Source of the DNA: Planotetraspora mira
GTDB lineage: Bacteria; Actinomycetota; Actinomycetes; Streptosporangiales; Streptosporangiaceae
NCBI RefSeq assembly: GCF_016863275.1
Contig: NZ_BOOO01000038.1
Coordinates: 62,001 to 126,000, forward strand
Length of the DNA: 64,000 bases
Direction: 5' to 3'
Shown here: positions 33,503 to 42,003 of the stretch, piece after piece
How the letters are laid out: every line of letters begins with the position of its first letter
Numbering within the stretch: position 1 is the stretch's first letter
Program-made: the position numbers and the translations under genes
Notes under the pieces: model-generated
What the model saw: the letters and a program-made list of their open reading frames with translations, nothing else
Database searches by the model: none
What the model was told of the DNA's origin: nothing

Positions 33503-34819
33503 TCAGGCCGCGGACCGCGTGGCCGCCTTGAGCCGCTTGGCGACCTGGAGATGCTCGCTCGACTTCAGCGCACCGGGATCGGTCTCGATCGGGCCGAACA
33601 CGCCGCGCGCCTTCTTCAGCCGAAGGATGCGCAGAACCGACTCGTCGAGCCGCTGCTCGGTGATGCGCCCTGTATCGACGGCCTTGAGCAGCGCCTTGTA
33701 CGCCGTGGGGTAGTCGGGCGGCATCAGCAGCACGTCGGCGCCGGCGAGGATCGAGCGCACGGCCACCTCGGCGTCGCCGTACTTCTTCCTGACGCCCGCC
33801 ATGTCGAGCGCGTCGGTGGTGACCACTCCGTCGAAGCCCAGCTTGTCGCGCAGGAGCCCGGTGAGGATCTTGTGCGAGAGGGTCGCGGGGTCTCCTGAGG
33901 GGTCGAGCTTCGGCATCACGACGTGGGCGGTCATGATCGCGTCGACGCCCTGCTTGATCGCCTCGCGGAACGGCGGCGCGTCCAGCTTCTCCCACTGCGC
34001 CATCGAGTGCTTGATCACGGGAAGCCCGGTGTGGCTGTCGACCGAGGTGTCTCCATGGCCGGGGAAGTGCTTGGCGACGGTGGCGACGCCCGCGTCGTGG
34101 AACCCGTCCACGGCCGCCCCGACCATCGCGGCCACCTTCTGCGGGTCGGACCCGTAGGCCCGGGGACCGATCACCGGATTGTGCGGATTGATGTTGACGT
34201 CGGCGACCGGCGCGAAGTCGACGGAGATGCCGAGCGCCTTGAGTTCCTCACCGGTCACCCGTGCGGAGTCGCGCGCGTTGCCGGGATCGCCGGTCGAGCC
34301 GATGGCCAGGGCTCCCGGCAGTTCGGTGATCAGCGGGGACAGCCGGGACACGATGCCGTTCTCCTGGTCGACGCCGATCATGAGTGGCGTGTCCGAGGCC
34401 TTGCGCAGCCCGGTGGTGAGCGCGGCGACCTGTTTCGCGTCGGAGACGTTGTCCGCCCAGTTGAACAAGATCACACCACCCGGGCGGTACTTCTCGACGA
34501 CCTCCGCCGGGGTGTCCACGCCATACCTGGCCCGGTTCTCCTTGCGGGCGGAGTCGGCCCGCCCGCCGTATACGACGGCCACCAGCAACTGCCCGATCTT
34601 GTCCTCGTCCGTCATCGCGGCCACCGTCGCCTCGAGGTCACCCGGTGACGGCGACGGCGGGGCGCTCACGACCGGGGACCGCGTGAGTGAGGGCGAGGGC
34701 ACGGCGGGAGACCCGACCGGCGCGGCGGGCGATGACGACGCGGTGGCCCCGAGTCCGGCCGAGCATCCGGTCATCAGGAGAGCCGCCAGACCAACCGCAC
34801 CAGACCGCAGTTTTAGCAT
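33503..34819 (-). CDS. GH3 beta-N-acetylglucosaminidase lipoprotein (NagZ-type)
   Basis: 438 residues. Lipobox LMTGC (Cys19), Pro/Ser linker (about 25-60), then a GH3 barrel. The diagnostic NagZ loop KHFPGHGDTSVDSHTGLP carries the His/Asp general acid pair, and DGVVTTDALDMAG carries the catalytic Asp nucleophile. No second alpha/beta domain follows, as expected for NagZ. It should release N-acetylglucosamine from peptidoglycan or chitin fragments outside the membrane. Its place beside the GlcNAc PTS locus suggests it supplies that transporter's substrate. An 80-bp gap separates it from ptsI; no GGTCTAG operator is seen in that gap. Confidence 0.9.
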   Translation of the reverse strand: MLKLRSGAVGLAALLMTGCSAGLGATASSSPAAPVGSPAVPSPSLTRSPVVSAPPSPSPGDLEATVAAMTDEDKIGQLLVAVVYGGRADSARKENRARYGVDTPAEVVEKYRPGGVILFNWADNVSDAKQVAALTTGLRKASDTPLMIGVDQENGIVSRLSPLITELPGALAIGSTGDPGNARDSARVTGEELKALGISVDFAPVADVNINPHNPVIGPRAYGSDPQKVAAMVGAAVDGFHDAGVATVAKHFPGHGDTSVDSHTGLPVIKHSMAQWEKLDAPPFREAIKQGVDAIMTAHVVMPKLDPSGDPATLSHKILTGLLRDKLGFDGVVTTDALDMAGVRKKYGDAEVAVRSILAGADVLLMPPDYPTAYKALLKAVDTGRITEQRLDESVLRILRLKKARGVFGPIETDPGALKSSEHLQVAKRLKAATRSAA

Positions 34820-34900
34820 GTCTTTACGTTATCGGCGCTCTCCCGCCAACCGTGCGCGAACGCACATCGGTGACCCCACACGCGGTCGCGGTCGCGACGC

Positions 34901-36634
34901 TCAGAGCGACAGCGACCCGAGTTCCGGAAGCTCCGCCCGGGCGGCCGTCCTCGCACCTGCGGGCGACGTGGACGACCGGGCGGCCTCGGCGGCCAGCCGG
35001 CACTGCTCACGCGTGTGCCGTGCCAGCGCGGCACGCACCAACCCGAGCGCGGGCGCCGACATGGACAGCGAGGTCACCCCCATGCCCACGAGCACGCAGG
35101 CGAGGATCGGGTCGGCCGCGGCCTCTCCGCAGACCCCGCATCCCTTGCCCGCGGCCGTGGCCGCCGACGCGGCCATGCCGATGAGGTCGAGCACGGCGGG
35201 ATGCCACGGATCCTGGAGCGTGGCGACCTCACTGACCTGCCGGTCAGCGGCGAGCGCGTACTGCGTGAGATCGTTCGTCCCGATCGAGAAGAAGTCGACC
35301 TCCTCGATCAGGTCGGCGGCCCTGATCGCCGCCGACGGCACCTCGATCATGATCCCCGCGTTCTCCAGCCCCGCCGTACGGCAGGCCTCGGCGAACCACG
35401 CGGCCTCCTCGACGGTCGCCACCATCGGGGCCATGATCTCCGCCTTGGCCGCGGTGCCCGCCGCCGCACGGGCGAGAGCGCCGAGCTGAACGGCCATGAT
35501 GTCCGGATACCGCCGGAACAAGCGGATGCCGCGCTCGCCGAGTGCCGGGTTCGGCTCCTCGCCGGGAGGCGGCAGGAAGGCCAGCGGCTTGTCGGCACCG
35601 GCGTCGAGGGTCCTGACCACGACGCGCCCTCCGGGGAACGCGTCGAAAACGGCCCGGTAGGCCTCCTCCTGCTCCTCGGGCGTGGGCGCGGTCTCCCTGT
35701 CCAGGAAGAGGAACTCCGTGCGGTAGAGGCCCACTCCCTCGGCCCCCGCCGCCAGCGCGGCCTCGAGGTCGCGCGGGCCGCCGATGTTGGCGAGCAGGGG
35801 CACGGCATGGCCGTCCGCGGTCGCGCCGGGTCCGGAGACCGCCGAAAGGACGGCGCGCCTGGCCTCATCGGCGTTCCGCGCCGCGGTGACCTCGTCCTCG
35901 TCCGGCGAGAGCCGTACGTGCCCGGACGAGCCGTCGACGAGCACGGCCGCGCCCTGCGCGATGCTGGTCGCACCGGCGCACCCGACGACCGCCGGCACGC
36001 CCATCGAACGGGCGAGGATCGCGGTGTGGCTCGTCGGGCCGCCCTGCTCGGTCACGAACGCGGCGACGACGTCCTTGGAGAGCAGAGCCGTGTCCGCGGG
36101 GGCCAGGTCCTTGGCGACCAGCACGAACGGCACGGCGGCGCTGGTGGGGACACCGGGCATCGGCAGCCCGGTGAGCAGGGCGATCGCCCGGTCGCGGATG
36201 TCGTCGAGGTCGGCGACCCGCTCGCCGAGGTATCCGCCCGCCGCCGAGAGCAGATCCCGATATTTCCCGAAAGCTTCGAAGACGGCCCTGGGCGCGGCGA
36301 CGCCCTGGTCGATCAGCTGACCCACCTCCACGGCGAGCCCCGGGTCGCGGGCCATCATGGCCTGCGCGCCGAGCACCTCCTCGGCCTCGCCGCCTGCCCG
36401 GGCGCCTCTCGACTCCAGGTCGGCGGCCACATCGTCCAGGGCCCGTTCGGCCCGATCCCGCTCAGCCGGCGCGTCACCGTCGTGCCGCGATCCTGCGGCG
36501 GGCTCGGGGATGTCTCCCACCACGAGATAGGCGGGGCCGTACCCGGAGCCCGGGCTGACGCCCGTGCCCGTGAGCAGCAGGGGAGCCTGCTCCTGGGACT
36601 CCGGGTGGGTGCTCCCGGTCTCGCGCCGGTCCAT
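34901..36634 (-). CDS. ptsI: PTS enzyme I (phosphoenolpyruvate-protein phosphotransferase)
   Basis: 577 residues, usual length. The N-terminal swivelling domain carries the phosphorylated His203 in GGPTSHTAILARSMGVP. The C-terminal PEP-binding barrel has GVGLYRTEFLF, TLDAGADKPLAF and the active-site Cys in GVCGEAA. It autophosphorylates from PEP and passes phosphate to HPr. An N-terminal extension of about 20 residues before LLTGTGVSPGSGYG is slightly longer than usual. The start lies 5 nt after the HPr stop without an obvious Shine-Dalgarno, so translation is probably coupled to HPr. Confidence 0.96.
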   Translation of the reverse strand: MDRRETGSTHPESQEQAPLLLTGTGVSPGSGYGPAYLVVGDIPEPAAGSRHDGDAPAERDRAERALDDVAADLESRGARAGGEAEEVLGAQAMMARDPGLAVEVGQLIDQGVAAPRAVFEAFGKYRDLLSAAGGYLGERVADLDDIRDRAIALLTGLPMPGVPTSAAVPFVLVAKDLAPADTALLSKDVVAAFVTEQGGPTSHTAILARSMGVPAVVGCAGATSIAQGAAVLVDGSSGHVRLSPDEDEVTAARNADEARRAVLSAVSGPGATADGHAVPLLANIGGPRDLEAALAAGAEGVGLYRTEFLFLDRETAPTPEEQEEAYRAVFDAFPGGRVVVRTLDAGADKPLAFLPPPGEEPNPALGERGIRLFRRYPDIMAVQLGALARAAAGTAAKAEIMAPMVATVEEAAWFAEACRTAGLENAGIMIEVPSAAIRAADLIEEVDFFSIGTNDLTQYALAADRQVSEVATLQDPWHPAVLDLIGMAASAATAAGKGCGVCGEAAADPILACVLVGMGVTSLSMSAPALGLVRAALARHTREQCRLAAEAARSSTSPAGARTAARAELPELGSLSL

Positions 36635-36639
36635 GGGGA

Positions 36640-36897
36640 TCAGGAGGCCGCGGCGATCTCGGCGAGCCGGTCGAGCACCTCGTCGGCGCCCTCCCCCTCA
36701 GCCGAGATGACGATGGACTCGCCCTGCCTGACGTCCAGTGCCAGGACGGACAGGATGCTCTTCGCACTCACCGGCTGGCCGCCGGCCTTCGCGACGGTGA
36801 CGTCGAACGGCGCCTTCGCCGCGGTCTGCACGAACGTCGCCGCCGGGCGGGCGTGCAAACCCACCTCGGACTCGACACTGACCTTGCGCTCGGCCAC
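36640..36897 (-). CDS. ptsH: PTS phosphocarrier protein HPr
   Basis: 85 residues from GTG 36897, preceded by GGAGGAAATC. Active His15 in EVGLHARPAATFV; Ser47 in AKSILSVLAL corresponds to the regulatory Ser46 of Firmicutes HPr. It transfers phosphate from EI to IIA. A GGTCTAGACC palindrome lies 32 nt upstream of the start, giving a DasR-type operator for the ptsH-ptsI unit. Confidence 0.96.
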   Translation of the reverse strand: MAERKVSVESEVGLHARPAATFVQTAAKAPFDVTVAKAGGQPVSAKSILSVLALDVRQGESIVISAEGEGADEVLDRLAEIAAAS

Positions 36898-36918
36898 GAT
36901 TTCCTCCTTCAAATGAAC

Positions 36919-37566
36919 CTAATAACGCGGTCTAGACCACCTTATTCCTGTCAAGGGCCAATCAATACCCGACAGATCGCTGATTACCAGATCCGCGTGC
37001 GACAGTTCATCGAGACGGTGTGTGGTGGCCACCCCCACGCACGCCATGCCGGCCGCCCGGGCCGCGGCTATCCCCGCCAGCGAGTCCTCGAACGCGACGC
37101 ACTCGTCGGGCTTGACCTCGAGCCGGGAGGCGGCCTCCAGGAAGCCGGAGGGGTCCGGCTTGCCCACCACGACGTCCTCGGCGGACACGATGGTCTGGAC
37201 CAGGTCGGCGATCCCCACCTGGGCGAGCCGTTCTCGGGCCCACGCTCGGCCCGCCGACGTGACGAGTCCGATCGCCGAGCCGTGGGCGGCCACCCGGCGC
37301 ACCAGTTCCGCGGCGCCGGGCACGGGAACGATGTCCGGCAGGCCCGGACGGTCGTGATAGGAGTGCACCTCGTCCAGCAGGGCGCGGACGTCTCCGTCAG
37401 GGAAGAACTCGGGGAGCACGTCGGCGCCCCTGCGGCCCATGAACCGCCGCAGCAGCGCCGGGTCGTGTTCCACACCGTGGTTGTCCAGCAACATCGCCCA
37501 CATGGCGAGGCTGCGGCGCTCGGTGTCGATCAGCGTGCCGTCCAGATCGAACAGGGCCGCCCGCAT
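36919..37566 (-). CDS. HAD phosphatase within the GlcNAc PTS locus
   Basis: 215 residues. Motif I ALFDLDGTLIDTE with intact DxD, cap domain about 15-85, motif II GLVTSAGRAWA, Lys in VVGKPDPSGF and motif IV CVAFEDSLAGIAAA: a beta-phosphoglucomutase/sugar-phosphatase-like HAD-IA enzyme. ATG 37566 overlaps the IIA stop by one base (TGATG), so it is translated with IIA. Because it sits between IIA and HPr, a role in dephosphorylating an amino-sugar phosphate is plausible but unproven. Its last codons contain the ptsH operator. Confidence 0.88.
   Translation of the reverse strand: MRAALFDLDGTLIDTERRSLAMWAMLLDNHGVEHDPALLRRFMGRRGADVLPEFFPDGDVRALLDEVHSYHDRPGLPDIVPVPGAAELVRRVAAHGSAIGLVTSAGRAWARERLAQVGIADLVQTIVSAEDVVVGKPDPSGFLEAASRLEVKPDECVAFEDSLAGIAAARAAGMACVGVATTHRLDELSHADLVISDLSGIDWPLTGIRWSRPRY
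36926..36941. promoter_or_regulatory. DasR-responsive-element-like operator at the ptsH promoter
   Basis: The perfect palindrome GGTCTAGACC (36929-36938) lies in a sequence reading GCGGTCTAGACCACC. It matches the core of the dre operator bound by DasR in Streptomyces (consensus around TGGTCTAGACCA). It is 32 nt upstream of ptsH and simultaneously encodes residues near the C terminus of the HAD gene (WSRP, read from the minus strand). Confidence 0.75.
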
Positions 37567-38012
37567 CACGACCACTGGAAGAGCTCGTCGCCGACGACGA
37601 TCCGCCCGGAGGCCACGTCACTGATCGACTCGGCCGAGGCGTCCAGCGCCACGACGGGGCAGATGGGAGAGCGGCCACCCGCCTCGATCTCGGCCGGGTT
37701 CCAGCCCACGACGGGCTGTCCCGCCTCGACGTGGTCGCCCTCGGCGGCGAGCAGGCGGAAGCCCTCGCCCCTGAGCTGCACCGTGTCGATGCCGAGATGG
37801 ACCAGGACCCCCCTGCCGTCGGCCCCGACCACCACGTAGGCGTGCGGGTGCAGCTTGACGATCGTCCCGGTGATCGGAGCCACCGCCTGACCCGGTGCCC
37901 GCTCGGGATCGATCGCCGTCCCCGGACCCACCATGGCCTGGGAGAACACAGGGTCGGGGACGGCCGCCAGTCCAACGGCCGAGCCCGACATCGGCGCGAG
38001 AACAGTCGTCAA
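37566..38012 (-). CDS. crr: PTS glucose-type IIA component
   Basis: 148 residues from TTG 38012, where similarity to actinobacterial Crr begins (MTTVLAPMSG). Phosphorylatable His72 in VLVHLGIDTVQL and the neighbouring His55/His57 in KLHPHAYVVV are present; the PDPVFSQAMVGPGTAIDP block is typical. It shuttles phosphate from HPr to IIB and can act as a carbon-status signal. GGAGGAA/GAAGG lies upstream at 9-12 nt. The 121-bp gap to IIB is very GC-rich and contains complementary GGCCGGCC blocks. Confidence 0.93.
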   Translation of the reverse strand: MTTVLAPMSGSAVGLAAVPDPVFSQAMVGPGTAIDPERAPGQAVAPITGTIVKLHPHAYVVVGADGRGVLVHLGIDTVQLRGEGFRLLAAEGDHVEAGQPVVGWNPAEIEAGGRSPICPVVALDASAESISDVASGRIVVGDELFQWS

Positions 38013-38133
38013 GGTGAAGCGCCCTTCCTCCGGCGCGCGACGGCCGGCCCGCCAAGAGCCCGATCGCCGCGACGCGGGCCCGCCCGTGCACGCGAGCCCG
38101 GGCGGCCGGCCCGAGCCCGCGTCCACGGCGAGC

Positions 38134-38370
38134 TCAGCCGATGATGTCCTCGATGTCGCTGGCGATGGTGTCCGCCTCGGGGCCCACCACGACCTGGACG
38201 ACGTTGCCCGCGGCCATCACGCCGTGTGCGCCGGCCGCCTTGAGGGCCGCCTGGTCGACCTTCGAGGCGTCGTGCACCTCGGTGCGCAGCCGCGTGATGC
38301 ACGGCTCGATCTCGATGATGTTGTCGGCGCCACCGAGTCCGGCGACGATCGCCTCGGCGTCTGCGGCCAT
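38134..38370 (-). CDS. PTS N-acetylglucosamine-type IIB component
   Basis: 78 residues, a stand-alone IIB domain of the glucose/GlcNAc family. The phosphorylated Cys24 is in EPCITRLRTEVHD, flanked by the usual acidic N-terminal helix and the AAGAHGVMAAGNVVQVVVG block. It passes phosphate from IIA to the sugar during transport by the IIC encoded at 40347-41684. It follows the SIS gene by 13 bp, so a SIS-IIB-IIA-HAD operon is likely. Confidence 0.94.
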   Translation of the reverse strand: MAADAEAIVAGLGGADNIIEIEPCITRLRTEVHDASKVDQAALKAAGAHGVMAAGNVVQVVVGPEADTIASDIEDIIG

Positions 38371-38383
38371 GGGGGTTCTCCGT

Positions 38384-39418
38384 TCAGTCGGTCTGGGTGA
38401 CCTTGTTCAGACCACGGGGTGCATCCGGGTCGATACCGAGCCTGCGCGCGAGCGCCTCGGTCAGCAACTGTCCCGGAACGATGAGTCCCAGCGGGGCCAC
38501 CCACTCCGGCAGATCGGGGCCGTTCAGCGCGGCGGTGGACGCGGCGGCCAGTTCGGTGCCGCCACCGACGCCGAAGGCCGAGGCGCCCGCGCCCGTGACG
38601 CGCTGGGCGAGGGCGACCGTGCCCGCGAGCGTCGGGCCCTCGCCCGCCGCCACCAGGATCGCCGGGGTGTCCTCGTCGACGACCGCGATCGGGCCGTGCA
38701 GCAGGTCGGCGTAGGACAGGCCCATGGCGTGCAGGTAGCACGCCTCCTTGAGCTTGAGCGCGAGCTCCAACGCCGTCGAGAAGGCCAGGCCACGGCCCGA
38801 GACGACCACCCCCGGCTTGTCGGCGAGCCCGTCGACGACGGCCTGCAGATCACCGGGGTCGGAGATCAGCTTCTCCACCGCGTCGGGAACTCGCCGCAGG
38901 TCGTCCGGGTCGACGTCGGCTCCGAGGCCCAGGGCCAGCACGGCCAGTGCGGCGAGTTGGGTGGTGTAGGTCTTGGTGGCGGGAACCGCCTTCTCCTCAC
39001 CCGCCAGCGTGCACAGCGCGAGGTCGGCGACCTGGGCCAGCGGCGAGTTCTCGCCGCCGTTGGTGATGGCGACGGTCTTCGCCCCGCAGGCCTTCGCCCA
39101 CTCGATGGTCTCGACGATCTCCTCGGTGCGGCCGGACTGGGAAAGCCCCACGGCCAGCACGCCCTCGAGATCGAGCTTGCGGCGGTAGGTCGTGGCGATG
39201 GAGGGAGCTCCGAGCGCCGACAACCGGCCCGCCCGGGCCTCGATCAGGTACCGGCCGTAGACCGCGGCGTTGTCCGAGGTGCCGCGCGCGACGAACAACG
39301 TCTGACGGGTGTCCTGCGCCAGCGCCTGGACCTCAGCGGTGCGGGGCAGCAGGGCGTCGATCGTCGCCCGCAACGCCGCCGGCTGCTCGGCGATCTCGCT
39401 GCGCATCTTCGTCGTCAT
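38384..39418 (-). CDS. SIS-domain sugar-phosphate isomerase/deaminase (GlmS C-terminal/NagB-II-like)
   Basis: 344 residues with two SIS domains: about 30-160 (VARGTSDNAAVYGRYLIEA, GLSQSGRTEEIVETI) and about 195-320 (GRGLAFSTALELALKLKEA, LLHGPIAVVDEDTP). This is the isomerase half of GlmS without the glutaminase domain, the form that works as glucosamine-6-phosphate deaminase in several bacteria. With the PTS it would take GlcN-6-P to fructose-6-P. A nagA deacetylase is not in the window. First gene of the unit facing the dasR-like gene; its promoter overlaps the double operator at 39498-39519. Confidence 0.88.
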   Translation of the reverse strand: MTTKMRSEIAEQPAALRATIDALLPRTAEVQALAQDTRQTLFVARGTSDNAAVYGRYLIEARAGRLSALGAPSIATTYRRKLDLEGVLAVGLSQSGRTEEIVETIEWAKACGAKTVAITNGGENSPLAQVADLALCTLAGEEKAVPATKTYTTQLAALAVLALGLGADVDPDDLRRVPDAVEKLISDPGDLQAVVDGLADKPGVVVSGRGLAFSTALELALKLKEACYLHAMGLSYADLLHGPIAVVDEDTPAILVAAGEGPTLAGTVALAQRVTGAGASAFGVGGGTELAAASTAALNGPDLPEWVAPLGLIVPGQLLTEALARRLGIDPDAPRGLNKVTQTD

Positions 39419-39497
39419 CCGGTGCTCATCCTCGTTGGCGAATGGGGCCGTTATCGATCCGACGCCGGCCCGTTCATTGACACATATTTCCGGCCTA

Positions 39498-39519
39498 TGG
39501 TCTAGTCCGGACTAGACCA
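39498..39519. promoter_or_regulatory. Double DasR-like operator between the SIS gene and the GntR gene
   Basis: A perfect 22-bp palindrome formed by TGGTCTAGTCC followed by its reverse complement GGACTAGACCA. Each half is close to the DasR dre core (TGGTCTAGACCA). It lies 80 nt upstream of the SIS gene and 51 nt upstream of the GntR start, so one site can control both directions, including autoregulation. Confidence 0.8.
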
Positions 39520-39569
39520 GTAAGAACCTTAACTTATTTCACATGATCAGAACGAGAGGGGAGGGATCA

Positions 39570-40310
39570 GTGGCGCAGATCGATCCGGACAGCCCGGTGC
39601 CGAAGTACTTCCAGCTGAGAGAGATCGTGCTCGACCTCATCGAAAGCAACGAGCTGCCGATCGGCGCGGCGATCCCCTCAGAACGAGAGCTCTGCCAGCG
39701 TTTCGGCCTGTCGCGCATGACGGTACGGCAGGCCGTCGACCACCTGGTGTCGGAGGGCCGCCTGCACCGGGTCCCCGGCAAGGGCACGTTCGTCGCACGT
39801 CCGAAGATCGAACTCGCACTCCAGCTCACCTCCTTCAGTGACGACATGCGGGCACGCGGCATGGAGCCGGGCTCCCGCGACCTGGACCGACGTGTGGTCC
39901 GGGCCAGCGCGCATCTGGCACGGGAACTCGGCATACAGCCGGGAGACTCCGTGCACTTCATCGAGCGGTTGCGCACGGCGGACGGGGAACCGCTGAGCAT
40001 CGAACGCGCCCACATCCCGGTCGTGCTCGCACCCGATCTCGATGACTACGACCTGTCCGGCCGATCCCTGTACGCCCTGCTCGAGTCCCGCTACGGACTC
40101 GTGCTGGACGCCGGGGAGCTCACCATCGACGGCGGTATCGCCGATCCGAGTGACGCCGACCTGCTCAAACTGCCCCGCGGAGGGGCCGTGCTGCTTCTGC
40201 AGCGCCGGTCCTACGCCGGCGGGGTATGCGCCGAACTCGGGGTCTCCACCTACCGTGCCGACCGCTACCAGCTACGGACTCTCCTCGAGATCCCCACCCG
40301 ACGCTCTTAG
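39570..40310 (+). CDS. dasR: GntR/HutC-family regulator, DasR-like
   Basis: 246 residues from GTG 39570 (GGAGGG 4 nt upstream). Winged helix about 10-75: PSERELCQRFGLSRMTVRQAVDHLV, then GKGTFVARPKIELALQLTSF, a block shared with Streptomyces DasR. UTRA effector domain about 90-240, where DasR binds glucosamine-6-phosphate. Predicted to repress the PTS and SIS genes through the GGTCTAG operators until amino-sugar phosphate accumulates. Orthology to DasR is inferred from sequence and context; an in-frame ATG at 39543 is less likely because it lacks a ribosome-binding site. Confidence 0.87.
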   Translation: MAQIDPDSPVPKYFQLREIVLDLIESNELPIGAAIPSERELCQRFGLSRMTVRQAVDHLVSEGRLHRVPGKGTFVARPKIELALQLTSFSDDMRARGMEPGSRDLDRRVVRASAHLARELGIQPGDSVHFIERLRTADGEPLSIERAHIPVVLAPDLDDYDLSGRSLYALLESRYGLVLDAGELTIDGGIADPSDADLLKLPRGGAVLLLQRRSYAGGVCAELGVSTYRADRYQLRTLLEIPTRRS

Positions 40311-40346
40311 CGGTCTCCTCCCGCACCCCCACTCCTGGAGGAAACC

Positions 40347-41684
40347 ATGTCATCCTCGTCCGCAGACGCGGGCCTGCCCGCCGCCCCAGCGCGCCAGTCC
40401 CCCGTGATGGCCGTCCTGTCCCGCATCGGCCGCTCGCTCATGCTCCCGATCGCGTCCCTGGCGGCCGCGTCGCTGTTCCTGCGCGCCGGTCAGGGCGACC
40501 TGCTCGGCCGTACGGACAACAAGACGCTCGACACGATCGCCGATCTGGTGGGCGGCGCGGGCGCCGCGCTCTTCGACGCGCTGCCGCTGCTGTTCGCCGT
40601 CGGTGTGGCCGTCGGCTTCGCCCGCAGGTCCGACGGCTCGACCGCGGTCGCCGCCGTGGTCGGCTACCTCGTCTGGGACCGGGTCACGCACCTGATGTTC
40701 TTCGACGTCTCCTCGGCCGACTCCGCGGTCCACGCGCAGGTGTCTCAGAAGGTCGTGGGCGCGGACGGCAACGCCACCGAAGTGATCAACCTCGCCTCGG
40801 CCAACCCCACCCGTGTACTGGGTGGCATCCTCATCGGCCTCACGGCGGCTCTCCTGTGGCAGAGGTTCTACCGCATCAAGCTGCCGGCCTGGCTCGCCTT
40901 CTTCGGCGGCCGGCGATTCGTGCCGATCATCACCGCTGCCGCCGCGCTCGTCCTCGCCGTCATCTTCGGCCTGATCTGGCAGCCCATCGGTGAGGGCCTC
41001 AGCAGCTTCGGCGACTGGCTGGCCGACAACTCCACGGCCGGCGCCGGCATCTACGGCGTGGTCAACCGGGCGCTGATCCCCTTCGGCCTGCACCACTTCG
41101 TCAACTCGATCGTCTGGTTCACCGTGCCCGATTGCACCGTGGGCGCGACCCAGGCCGCGGGCGACCTGAACTGCTACTTCGCCGGCCAGGACGGCGCGGG
41201 CGCGTTCATGGCGGGCTTCTTCCCGGTCATGATGTTCGGCCTGCCCGCTGCGGCCCTCGCCATGTGGCGCACCGCCCTCCCCCACCGCCGTGCGGCGGTC
41301 GGCTCCATCATGATCTCGGCGGCGCTGATCTCCTTCGTCACCGGCATCACCGAGCCGATCGAGTTCGCGTTCATCTTCGTCGCCCCCGTGCTGTTCGCGG
41401 CGCACGCTCTGCTCACCGGCATCTCGATGGCGGTGGTCGCGGCGCTCGACGGCAGGCTGGGCTTCGGCTTCTCGGCGGGCGCCATCGACGCCGGGTTGAA
41501 CGCGTCGAAGGACAACACCCACAACTTCCTGCTGATCATGGTGATCGGCGTCATCTACTTCTTCGTCTACTACGGGGTGTTCACCTTCTTGATCAAGAAG
41601 CTGAACCTCAAGACCCCCGGCCGCGAGCCGGAGCCCGACGTGGACGCCGGAGAGACCGCCGAGACCGCTCCCAGTCGCACCTGA
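40347..41684 (+). CDS. PTS N-acetylglucosamine-type IIC permease
   Basis: 445 residues, about 10 membrane helices. IIC-Glc family marks: MLPIASLAAASLFLRAGQ, LPLLFAVGVAVGFARR, the substrate loop RALIPFGLHHFVNSIVWF and GITEPIEFAFIFVAP with the conserved Glu. It imports GlcNAc with phosphorylation by IIB. ATG follows GGAGG at 5 nt. It lies 36 bp after the dasR-like gene in the same direction and is closed by a strong hairpin terminator at 41734-41764. IIA, IIB and IIC are separate proteins, as in Streptomyces. Confidence 0.94.
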   Translation: MSSSSADAGLPAAPARQSPVMAVLSRIGRSLMLPIASLAAASLFLRAGQGDLLGRTDNKTLDTIADLVGGAGAALFDALPLLFAVGVAVGFARRSDGSTAVAAVVGYLVWDRVTHLMFFDVSSADSAVHAQVSQKVVGADGNATEVINLASANPTRVLGGILIGLTAALLWQRFYRIKLPAWLAFFGGRRFVPIITAAAALVLAVIFGLIWQPIGEGLSSFGDWLADNSTAGAGIYGVVNRALIPFGLHHFVNSIVWFTVPDCTVGATQAAGDLNCYFAGQDGAGAFMAGFFPVMMFGLPAAALAMWRTALPHRRAAVGSIMISAALISFVTGITEPIEFAFIFVAPVLFAAHALLTGISMAVVAALDGRLGFGFSAGAIDAGLNASKDNTHNFLLIMVIGVIYFFVYYGVFTFLIKKLNLKTPGREPEPDVDAGETAETAPSRT

Positions 41685-41733
41685 CCCACCCTCGCAGTAC
41701 CCCGCACCTCCCTCTCGGGGCACGTATCGGGGA

Positions 41734-41764
41734 AAGGGGCGCCCGGCGATCCTGGGCGCCCCTT
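41734..41764 (+). terminator. Rho-independent-type terminator after IIC
   Basis: AAGGGGCGCCC (41734-41744) pairs perfectly with GGGCGCCCCTT (41754-41764) around a 9-nt loop; a modest T-rich stretch follows. It ends the dasR-IIC unit 49 nt after the stop codon. The remaining intergenic sequence to 42003 shows no gene. Confidence 0.8.
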
Positions 41765-42003
41765 CTGCGTTTCACCGTAGTTCGGGTTGGTCTCACCGTG
41801 GTTCCGGTCGCCGGTAAACGCCCGGTCCCGGGATCCGTAACGGCCGGGCACCGCCCGCCTCATCACCCAACCCGCAGGAATCTTCTCCCGTGAACGACCC
41901 CATAGCGACCTCTTGATCGGCAAAGTTGGCGGCCACTGTATCAGCGCGGCGGACCGGAATCTCTATTAGTCGTCAGGTCAGACGACGACAAGGGAGTCCC
42001 CCG

